Source: Paracoccaceae bacterium (lineage in GTDB: Bacteria; Pseudomonadota; Alphaproteobacteria; Rhodobacterales; Rhodobacteraceae). Taken from it: a DNA stretch of 9,205 nucleotides. Shown one piece after another: positions 1 through 5,020 of this stretch. The notes under the pieces were generated by a model that saw only the letters and a program-made list of their open reading frames with translations, had not been told where the DNA came from and did not search any database. The stretch covers positions 1 to 9,205 of the forward strand of contig JALQTL010000183.1 in assembly GCA_023260935.1 (NCBI GenBank), in the 5' to 3' direction. Position numbers and translations under genes: made by a program. How positions within the stretch are numbered: position 1 is the stretch's first letter; every line of letters starts with the position of its first letter.

Positions 1-402
1 CGCCCCGCGATGCACGCCGCCAATGCCGCCGGTGGCAAAGACTGCGATCCCCGCCAGATGCGCGCAGATCATCGTTGCGGCCACGGTGGTGGCCCCCACC
101 CCGCCTTGCGCAAGGCAAGCCGCCAGATCGGCCCGGCTCAGCTTGGCCACGTCGCGCGCCTGACCGAGCTGCGCCAACTCCTCTGCCGTCAGGCCGATGT
201 GGATACGCCCCCCCATGATCGCGATCGTCGCCGGAACCGCACCTTCGCCGCGCACCGTATCTTCCACCAGCCGCGCAGTTTCCACATTCTGTGGCCAAGG
301 CATGCCATGGGTGATGATGGTCGATTCCAAGGCGACGACCGGCAAGCCCTTGGCCCGCGCCTGCGCCACCTCGGGCGAAAAATTCAACGGCAGCTCTGTC
401 AT
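1..402 (-). CDS. psuG: Pseudouridine-5'-phosphate glycosidase, N-terminal part (cut by window edge)
   Basis: The enzyme splits pseudouridine 5'-phosphate at its C-C glycosidic bond into uracil and ribose 5-phosphate in the cytosol. Only the first 134 residues are present, while family members are about 300-310 residues, so the C-terminal half lies outside. The visible part is colinear with E. coli PsuG (YeiN) as I remember it: VVALESTIITHGMPWPQN at 22-39, AVPATIAIMGG at 55-65, the KLSRADL segment at 87-93 and FATGGIGGVHRGA at 122-134. Glu26 aligns with the catalytic acid E. coli Glu31. Lys87 aligns with the phosphate-binding Lys93. The Schiff-base lysine (Lys166 in E. coli) is beyond the edge. 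The ATG sits in the sequence ATGA, overlapping the psuK stop by 4 bases, which fixes the start and suggests translational coupling. No frame disruption is seen. Confidence 0.95.
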   Translation of the reverse strand, partial: MTELPLNFSPEVAQARAKGLPVVALESTIITHGMPWPQNVETARLVEDTVRGEGAVPATIAIMGGRIHIGLTAEELAQLGQARDVAKLSRADLAACLAQGGVGATTVAATMICAHLAGIAVFATGGIGGVHRGA

Positions 403-1286
403 GATCCGATCTCTCCCGAAACGTATTCCGCGGCTGCGCGCAGCGCCGCCTCAAGGGCCCCGGCCCGCCCGGCCCCTCGGCGTTCGGCCATCACATGCGC
501 CGCCATGAAGGTATCGCCGGCCCCCGTCACCCGCGTCACCAGCACCTGCGGCGGGGTGCCGGTGATCACCCCCTGCCCCCGCAGGCCTTCGGCCGCTTCG
601 CGCCCGCCATCGGTCACCAGAACCCGTGCCGCACCGCGCGCCAGCAAGGCTTCGGCCCCTTCGGCAGCGGTCCGCGCCTCGGCCTTGGCGATGATGCAGG
701 CTTCTTCCAGATTGACGTAAAGCGTGGCCGTGTCATGCGCCAAAAGCGGGATCAGCCGTTCGGCCTTGCCCGGACTGGCCGGTGCCACCCGCAGATCGGC
801 GCGGGAAAACAGCGGCGAATGGGCAATATCGGCCAAAAGCGCCGCCGTCAGGTTGCCATCCAGCGCCACCTGTCCGCCATAGGGCGCGGCCGCAGAACCC
901 AGCCTTCCGTCGGCCAGCGGGCGCAGGATCTTGTCCCCTGCCTGTTCCAGGGAATGCGCATCGGCAATCGCCGCAATCAGCCCGTTCGCGCCTTCGATGG
1001 CCATGTAACGGTCGGTCGGCAGGTCATCGCTGCGATAGACGGTGGAACAGTCCATCCCCATCCTTTCGCAGGCGGCCACCAGCTCATCCCCTTCGGCGTC
1101 ACGTCCGATGGCCGTCAGCAGCGCGGGTCGCAACCCGAAGCGCGCCAGCGTCATGGCGATATTCATCGCCACCCCACCCGGCACACGGGTGATGCGGCCG
1201 GGCACGTCCGACCCCACCCGCATGGCAGCCGAAGACCGGCCGATGATGTCCCACAGGACAGACCCGATGCACAGAATATCGCTCAT
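399..1286 (-). CDS. psuK: PfkB-family sugar kinase, probable pseudouridine kinase
   Basis: Called as the ATP-dependent kinase that makes pseudouridine 5'-phosphate for the following glycosidase. The fold is clearly PfkB/ribokinase. There is an early Asp13 in the substrate-binding strand and the first signature (GGVAMNIAMTLARFG) at 37-51. An NxxE motif for Mg-phosphate binding sits at Asn192-Glu195, and the second signature VTGAGDTF is at 253-260, with Asp258 the expected catalytic base. At 295 residues it is close to the roughly 310 of E. coli PsuK. PfkB sequence alone does not fix the substrate; pseudouridine is inferred from the ATGA overlap with psuG. A weak Shine-Dalgarno sequence (AAGGG) lies upstream of the ATG. 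The gene begins 21 bp after the bdhA stop, so it is probably cotranscribed with it. Other PfkB substrates such as adenosine or ribose are the alternative. Confidence 0.88.
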   Translation of the reverse strand: MSDILCIGSVLWDIIGRSSAAMRVGSDVPGRITRVPGGVAMNIAMTLARFGLRPALLTAIGRDAEGDELVAACERMGMDCSTVYRSDDLPTDRYMAIEGANGLIAAIADAHSLEQAGDKILRPLADGRLGSAAAPYGGQVALDGNLTAALLADIAHSPLFSRADLRVAPASPGKAERLIPLLAHDTATLYVNLEEACIIAKAEARTAAEGAEALLARGAARVLVTDGGREAAEGLRGQGVITGTPPQVLVTRVTGAGDTFMAAHVMAERRGAGRAGALEAALRAAAEYVSGEIGS

Positions 1287-1307
1287 GCCGCCCTTGATGG
1301 CGCGGGG

Positions 1308-2081
1308 TCACAGCGCCGTCCAGCCCCCATCGACCGAAATCGTCGTGCCCGTGATCTGGTCGGCCGCGGGCGAACACAGGAACACCGTCGTCCCGCCGAT
1401 CTGTTCCACGGTGGCAAACTGCCGGCTGGGCTGACGTTCCAGCATCACCTCGCGGATCACGGTTTCCCGGTCCATCCCGTGCTTTTTCATCTGGTCGGGG
1501 ATCTGTGCCTCGACCAGAGGGGTCAGCACATAGCCGGGGCAGATGGCATTGGCGGTGATGCCCTGCCCGGCCGTTTCCAGCGCCGTCACCTTGGTGAACC
1601 CGACCACACCATGCTTGGCAGCCACATAGGCCGATTTGAACGGCGAGGCGGTCAGCCCATGGGCCGAAGCGATGTTGACCACGCGGCCCCAGCCCTTCTT
1701 CCGCATCCCTGGCAGCGCCGCCGCCGTGGTATGAAAGGCCGATGACAGGTTGATGGCCAGAATCGCGTTCCACTTTTCAACCGGGAATTCCTCGATCCCC
1801 GCGACATGCTGAATGCCCGCGTTGTTCACAAGGATATCGCAGCCACCGGCCTCTTCCACCAGTGCCCGGCAGTCTTCGCCCTTGGACATGTCGGCCTTGA
1901 TATAGCGCGCGCTCACCCCGAATTCCGCCCCCAGTTCCCGGGCAAGGTCGTGGTCTTCGCTGCTGTCGGTAAAGCTGTTCAGCACCACATCGGCCCCGGC
2001 CCGCGCCAGTTCGCGCGCCACCCCCAGTCCGATGCCGCTGTTTGATCCCGTGATGATGGCGGTCTTGCCTTTCAGGTCCAT
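1308..2081 (-). CDS. bdhA: D-3-hydroxybutyrate dehydrogenase (classical SDR)
   Basis: Cytosolic NAD-dependent enzyme oxidising (R)-3-hydroxybutyrate to acetoacetate, used in polyhydroxybutyrate breakdown and ketone-body growth. At 257 residues it has the usual length. Rossmann motif TGSNSGIG is at 11-18 and NNAG at 86-89. The classical SDR catalytic set is complete: Asn111, Ser139, Tyr152 and Lys156. Residues that distinguish this enzyme from generic SDRs are also present: Gln91 after NAG-I, His141 after the catalytic Ser, Lys149 before YVAAK and Gln193, which bind the carboxylate in solved 3HB dehydrogenases. The C-terminus ends in the typical VDGGWTA. The frame is open for 33 more codons upstream, but the ATG at 2081 is chosen because GGGAGAGGG lies just before it and because the protein then starts directly before the first beta strand. 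It is first in the run with psuK and psuG. Confidence 0.95.
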   Translation of the reverse strand: MDLKGKTAIITGSNSGIGLGVARELARAGADVVLNSFTDSSEDHDLARELGAEFGVSARYIKADMSKGEDCRALVEEAGGCDILVNNAGIQHVAGIEEFPVEKWNAILAINLSSAFHTTAAALPGMRKKGWGRVVNIASAHGLTASPFKSAYVAAKHGVVGFTKVTALETAGQGITANAICPGYVLTPLVEAQIPDQMKKHGMDRETVIREVMLERQPSRQFATVEQIGGTTVFLCSPAADQITGTTISVDGGWTAL

Positions 2082-2083
2082 GA

Positions 2084-2092
2084 CCCTCTCCC
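2084..2092 (-). promoter_or_regulatory. Ribosome binding site deciding the bdhA start
   Basis: On the minus strand GGGAGAGGG lies 2 bases before the ATG at 2081, with its GGAG core 6 bases upstream. No comparable purine run precedes the upstream alternative starts of the open frame, so the 257-residue product is preferred over longer forms. Confidence 0.7.
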
Positions 2093-2123
2093 ATGCTGCG
2101 TTGCGACGAAGCTTACATGCTGC
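2092..2123. repeat. Two direct copies of CATGCTGC upstream of bdhA
   Basis: CATGCTGC occurs at 2092-2099 and again at 2116-2123, with start points 24 bp apart. Both lie in the bdhA upstream region, the first touching its ribosome binding site. Nearby, AACCA (2133-2137) and TGGTT (2145-2149) form a short inverted repeat. Such GC-rich half-sites could be a regulator operator. PhaR, which controls polyhydroxybutyrate genes in related bacteria, binds CTGC/GCAG-type sites, but assigning it here is speculation. An 8-base repeat can also arise by chance. Confidence 0.3.
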
Positions 2124-2160
2124 AAACGCGAAAACCACGGGCAATGGTTCCCGCAACGCC

Positions 2161-2190
2161 AAAAAAAAACGCCGGCGCAAGGCCGGCGTT
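2161..2190 (-). terminator. Strong Rho-independent terminator, upstream of bdhA
   Basis: A perfect 9-bp GC-rich inverted repeat (AACGCCGGC / GCCGGCGTT, arms 2168-2176 and 2182-2190) has a 5-base loop. On the minus strand it runs straight into nine T residues (2161-2169, two of them also in the stem). On the plus strand no T run follows, so it acts on minus-strand transcription only. It lies about 80 bp before the bdhA start rather than after a gene. It must therefore end a transcript that begins between here and the plus-strand solute-binding gene. Confidence 0.85.
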
Positions 2191-2237
2191 AAGTCGTTGA
2201 GGCAGGTTTCATACAGGCAAGAAACCTATCGAGCAGT
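2161..2237 (-). ncRNA. Candidate small RNA or bdhA leader RNA (~77 nt)
   Basis: The segment is bounded by a promoter-like pair (2244-2272) and a strong intrinsic terminator (2161-2190), both on the minus strand. The predicted start is the A at 2237, seven bases from the -10 hexamer. The RNA would have a 5' hairpin with a 7-bp stem (AGGUUUC/GAAACCU, arms 2221-2227 and 2204-2210) and a 10-base loop, a single-stranded stretch of about 13 bases, then the terminator stem and U tail. This is the usual layout of a bacterial trans-acting sRNA. A seven-codon frame, MKPASTT, runs from an ATG at 2212 to a TAA at 2189-2191 that overlaps the terminator stem, but it has no good ribosome binding site. The alternative is an attenuated 5' leader of bdhA. 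I recognise no known RNA family. Confidence 0.55.
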
Positions 2238-2243
2238 GTCCTT

Positions 2244-2272
2244 CTTATACGCCCCCTTCCGCCGATGGCCAA
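2244..2272 (-). promoter_or_regulatory. Sigma-70-type promoter for the candidate small RNA
   Basis: On the minus strand TTGGCC (2272-2267) and TATAAG (2249-2244) are separated by exactly 17 bp. The -10 matches consensus at 5 of 6 positions, the -35 at 4 of 6. The nearest downstream signal is the terminator at 2161-2190, and the distance fits a short RNA. Identified by eye from spacing and hexamers only. Confidence 0.5.
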
Positions 2273-2281
2273 GTTAAAAGT

Positions 2282-2310
2282 TTGAAATGGCTTGAAAGCC
2301 CCCGTAACCT
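2282..2310 (+). promoter_or_regulatory. Weak promoter candidate for the solute-binding gene
   Basis: TTGAAA (2282-2287, 5 of 6 to consensus) and TAACCT (2305-2310, 3 of 6) are 17 bp apart and lie about 40 bp before the preferred start at 2351. It sits back to back with the minus-strand promoter at 2244-2272. The -10 match is poor, so this is only a pointer to where a promoter must be. Confidence 0.25.
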
Positions 2311-2350
2311 TGGACCCAAGAAAAACAGGGCAGAGGGCATTGTTGCCGAA

Positions 2351-4177
2351 ATGAGACAGCATTTTTTCCGCGCGGCGCAGGCGGCGGGCATGGCGCTTCT
2401 GACGGCAATCTGGGTGTCTGGCGCGGTGGCCGAGTCGGCGGGTCAGACCAGCCATGGCATAGCTATGTATGGCACCCCTGCCCTGCCCCCGGATTTTGTG
2501 TCTCTGCCCCAGGTGAACCCCGATGCGCCCAAGGGTGGGCAGATCATCTTTGGCGAATCGGGCAGCTTCGATTCCATGAACCCCTTCATCCTGAAGGGCC
2601 GCGCCGCGGCGGGGATTTCGGCCCTGACAGTGGAAAGCCTGATGGGGCGCAACTACGACGAGCCCTTTGCCCTTTACGGGCTGCTGGCCGAATCGATCAC
2701 CACCGATCCGGACCGCAGTTTCGTGGAATTCACCCTGCGTGAAGGGGCCCGATTCTCGGACCAGAGCCCCGTCACTGTCGAAGATGTGATCTGGTCCTTT
2801 GAAACGCTCGGCACGCTTGGCAACCCGCGCTATCACGCGGCCTGGAAGAAGGTCAGCCGCGTGGAACAGACCGGCCCGCGCTCGGTCCGCTTCACCTTCA
2901 ACACCAGCGACCGTGAATTGCCGTTGATCCTTGGCCTGCGCCCGGTGCTGCAAAAGGCGCAGTGGCAGGGCAAGGCCTTTGACGCCTCGACGCTGGAGGT
3001 ACCCATCGGATCGGGCCCCTATGTCGTGGCCGGTTTCGAACCGGGCCGCTTCGTCCGCTATGCCCGAAACCCCGACTGGTGGGGCGAGGATCTGCCCTTC
3101 AACCGCGGCCAGCACAACTTTGACGAGGTGCGCTATGACTATTTCGGTGATGGCGGCGTGGTGTTCGAGGCGTTCAAGGGCGGGCTGATCAGCACATGGC
3201 GCGAAACCAACCCGGCAAAATGGGAAAGCGCCTATGATTTCCCCGATGTCGCCGCGGGCACGGTGATGAAATCGGTGATCCCGCATCACCGCCCCTCGGG
3301 GATCGAAGGCTTTGTGATGAACACCCGCAAGGCGCTGTTTCAGGATTGGCGCGTGCGCGAGGCGCTGATCCTTGCCTTCAACTTCGATCTGGTGAACCAG
3401 ACACTGAACGGCGGGGCGAACCCGCGTATCCAGTCCTATTTCGGCAATTCCCCGCTGGGCTACCCCCCCGGCACCCCGGCCGAAGGCGGCGTTCTGGCGC
3501 TTTTGAAACCCTTTGCGGCCGATCTGCCACCCGGCACGATCGAAGGCTACACCCTGCCGGAAGGGGATGGCGGCGCCGCCAACCGCAAGAACATCCGCGC
3601 GGCCACGGCCCTGCTGGAACAGGCGGGCTGGACAGTGCAGGACGGCGCGCTGAAGAACGCGGCCGGTGAACCCTTCGCCTTCGAGATCCTGTTGCCCAAC
3701 GGCGCGAATGACATGATCGGCGCTGCCGATATCTATGTCGAAGGGCTGAAACGCCTTGGCATCGACGCCCGGGTGCAGACGGTGGACGATGCCCAATACA
3801 AGCAGCGCACCAATGACTACAGCTTCGACATGACCCATTATATCCGCTCGCTCTCGCTGTCGCCGGGCAATGAACAGATGCTTTACTGGGGATCGGCGGG
3901 GGTGACGGAACCGGGCACGCGCAACTGGATGGGGATGAATTCCCCCGCGGCCGAGGCGATGATCAACGCCATGCTGAATGCGCCCGATCAACAGGGCTTC
4001 ATCGATGCCACCCAGGCGCTTGACCGCATCCTGACGGCGGGTAGATATGTCGTGCCGATGTGGTATTCGGATGTCTCGCGCATCGCGCATCGCAAGGAAC
4101 TGAAATTCCCCGACCGGCTGCCGCTCTATGGCGATTGGCTGGGGTTCCAGCCAGAAGTCTGGTGGTACGAGCAGTAG
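2351..4177 (+). CDS. Periplasmic solute-binding protein, ABC family 5, YejA-like
   Basis: Predicted periplasmic binding protein for an oligopeptide-type ABC importer. From the ATG at 2351 the product is 608 residues, matching E. coli YejA (about 604), the binding protein of the YejABEF peptide/microcin C importer. Residues 1-27 form a Sec signal peptide: basic start, hydrophobic core and cleavage after AVA. YejA-like landmarks follow: HGIAMYG near the mature N-terminus, the NPDAPKGG segment, FDSMNPF, the RNPDWWGEDLPFNRGQ stretch in the first half, and VMNTRKALFQDWRVREAL at 322-339. The frame is open back to a TTG at 2282, but only the 2351 start places the signal peptide at the N-terminus; its Shine-Dalgarno sequence is poor. 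The permease and ATPase genes that normally accompany yejA are not on either side, so it is an orphan binding protein here. The true ligand cannot be read from sequence. Confidence 0.88.
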   Translation: MRQHFFRAAQAAGMALLTAIWVSGAVAESAGQTSHGIAMYGTPALPPDFVSLPQVNPDAPKGGQIIFGESGSFDSMNPFILKGRAAAGISALTVESLMGRNYDEPFALYGLLAESITTDPDRSFVEFTLREGARFSDQSPVTVEDVIWSFETLGTLGNPRYHAAWKKVSRVEQTGPRSVRFTFNTSDRELPLILGLRPVLQKAQWQGKAFDASTLEVPIGSGPYVVAGFEPGRFVRYARNPDWWGEDLPFNRGQHNFDEVRYDYFGDGGVVFEAFKGGLISTWRETNPAKWESAYDFPDVAAGTVMKSVIPHHRPSGIEGFVMNTRKALFQDWRVREALILAFNFDLVNQTLNGGANPRIQSYFGNSPLGYPPGTPAEGGVLALLKPFAADLPPGTIEGYTLPEGDGGAANRKNIRAATALLEQAGWTVQDGALKNAAGEPFAFEILLPNGANDMIGAADIYVEGLKRLGIDARVQTVDDAQYKQRTNDYSFDMTHYIRSLSLSPGNEQMLYWGSAGVTEPGTRNWMGMNSPAAEAMINAMLNAPDQQGFIDATQALDRILTAGRYVVPMWYSDVSRIAHRKELKFPDRLPLYGDWLGFQPEVWWYEQ

Positions 4178-4201
4178 CACGAACAAGAAACAGGAATGAA
4201 C

Positions 4202-4318
4202 ATGCGCAGGATCATGATGCTGGCAGTGCTTGTCGCCCTTGCGGGCTGCGCCACCATCGAAGGGGTGGGTCGCGATATCTCGGCCGGGGCGAACCGGGCC
4301 AGCAACCTGTTCAACTGA
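4202..4318 (+). CDS. Entericidin-like small lipoprotein
   Basis: A 38-residue protein with a lipoprotein signal peptide. Two Arg residues start it, a hydrophobic stretch follows at 4-14, and the lipobox LAGC at 13-16 has Cys16 as the lipidation site. The 23-residue mature part, with EGVGRDISAGANRA after the Cys, matches the entericidin EcnA/EcnB pattern (E-G-x-G-x-D-I-x-x-(A)G). Entericidins are small membrane lipoproteins studied as an antidote/toxin pair in enterobacteria. In alphaproteobacteria single copies are common and their role is unclear. An ATG at 4196 is in frame, but CAGGA (4191-4195) is ideally spaced only for the ATG at 4202. The gene starts 24 bp after the solute-binding gene with no terminator between, so it is probably cotranscribed. 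The stop codon lies in a palindrome shared with the convergent gene. Confidence 0.85.
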   Translation: MRRIMMLAVLVALAGCATIEGVGRDISAGANRASNLFN

Positions 4319-4332
4319 CGCCCCGGGCGTCA
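4316..4332. terminator. Shared hairpin containing both convergent stop codons
   Basis: TGACGCC (4316-4322) and GGCGTCA (4326-4332) are a perfect 7-bp inverted repeat with a 3-base loop. The first arm starts with the TGA of the entericidin gene and the second ends with the TGA of the minus-strand regulator. There is no T run on either side, so it may be a weak bidirectional terminator or an mRNA 3'-end stabiliser rather than a classical intrinsic terminator. Confidence 0.45.
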
Positions 4333-4953
4333 GGCCAGAGAGGTGACCCACAGGATCGTGGCATCCTCTTCCGACAGGCTGATCACGTTATGCCCCATGC
4401 TGGCGTCGTAATAGGCGCTGTCGCCCCGCCGCAGGTCGACGGGTTCGTAAAATTCGCTGTAAAGCCGGATCACCCCGGTCAGCACGAACAGGAATTCCTC
4501 GCCGTCATGGCGCACCCAGCCGTCGAACTCCTCGAAAGCGCGGGCCCGGATCCGCGCGCGATAGGGAAGCATCTGCTTTTTCGTGAGCGGCCCTGCCAGA
4601 AGTTCATGTTCATAGGTGGCCGTCGCATGGCGCTGGCCTTCGCCAGCCTTCGTCACCGCCATCCGCCCCGAAACCTGCGCCCGGCTGGGCGGGGTGAACA
4701 ACTGGGGCACCGAAATCGCCAGCCCGTCGGCCAGCTTCTTCAGCGCCTCGTAAGTGGGGCTCATCTGGCCGTTTTCGATCTTTGACAGGGTGGATCGCGC
4801 CAGCCCTGCCTGACCTGCCGCCTGTTCCAGCGTCCAGCCGCGTTCCTTGCGCAGCGCGCGCACCCGCTCGGCAAGGTTGATCGGTTCAACCCGATGCGAC
4901 TCGCCGTTTTCCCGGGCGATACGGATGATGGCCTTGGGGTCGTTCGCGCTCAT
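4330..4953 (-). CDS. XRE-family transcription regulator with C-terminal cupin domain
   Basis: A 207-residue DNA-binding regulator. Residues 27-86 are a Cro/C1-type helix-turn-helix (L-x-x-RVRALRKERGWTLEQAA, then GLARSTLSKIENG as turn and recognition helix at 51-62, then SPTYEALKKLADGL). Residues from about 125 to 205 form a cupin barrel with HDGEEFLFVLTG at 149-160 and a second conserved piece, GDSAYYDASMGHNV, at 177-190. His149, Glu153 and His188 are possible metal or ligand contacts. In this family the cupin senses a small molecule and the protein often represses a neighbouring catabolic gene. The divergent acyl-CoA ligase is therefore the likely target, which is an inference. The frame stays open upstream for 65 codons, but those overlap the ligase gene, and the ATG at 4953 starts a family-sized protein. 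No clear Shine-Dalgarno sequence precedes it. Confidence 0.9.
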   Translation of the reverse strand: MSANDPKAIIRIARENGESHRVEPINLAERVRALRKERGWTLEQAAGQAGLARSTLSKIENGQMSPTYEALKKLADGLAISVPQLFTPPSRAQVSGRMAVTKAGEGQRHATATYEHELLAGPLTKKQMLPYRARIRARAFEEFDGWVRHDGEEFLFVLTGVIRLYSEFYEPVDLRRGDSAYYDASMGHNVISLSEEDATILWVTSLA

Positions 4954-5020
4954 GGCGACGTGACTTAGCGAAACCCTGCCCGGCTTGCAACGGAAACGGC
5001 GCCGGCCTATGGCTTGGCTC
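4954..5020. promoter_or_regulatory. Divergent control region between regulator and ligase genes
   Basis: This 67-bp gap must hold both promoters and probably the regulator's operator. A palindromic TTGCAA (4985-4990) lies almost midway between the two starts. On the plus strand it is 17 bp from TATGGC (5008-5013); on the minus strand it is 17 bp from TAAGTC (4967-4962). Both geometries would start transcription at or next to the respective ATG, consistent with the missing Shine-Dalgarno sequences. GAAAC occurs twice (4970-4974 and 4993-4997), 23 bp apart, as possible operator half-sites. The -10 matches are weak (3 of 6 and 2 of 6). Confidence 0.35.

Noticed and set aside
495..1745. Plus-strand open frame of 416 codons across psuK and bdhA
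   Set aside because: It covers two well-supported minus-strand genes and their junction, and its translation is low-complexity Arg/Gly/His/Pro without motifs.
2189..2212. MKPASTT seven-codon frame as a protein-coding gene
   Set aside because: Very short, without a Shine-Dalgarno sequence at normal spacing, and partly inside the terminator stem. Kept only as a possible leader-peptide hypothesis.
2282..2350. Longer N-terminus of the solute-binding protein from the TTG at 2282
   Set aside because: It would place 23 residues ahead of a standard signal peptide and overlap the candidate promoter hexamers; the 2351 start gives the normal family length.
2189..4351. Minus-strand open frame of 720 codons opposite the solute-binding gene
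   Set aside because: It is antisense to a clearly real YejA-like gene with signal peptide and family motifs. Its translation has no recognisable domain and is His/Arg/Gly-rich, as expected of an antisense frame in GC-rich DNA.
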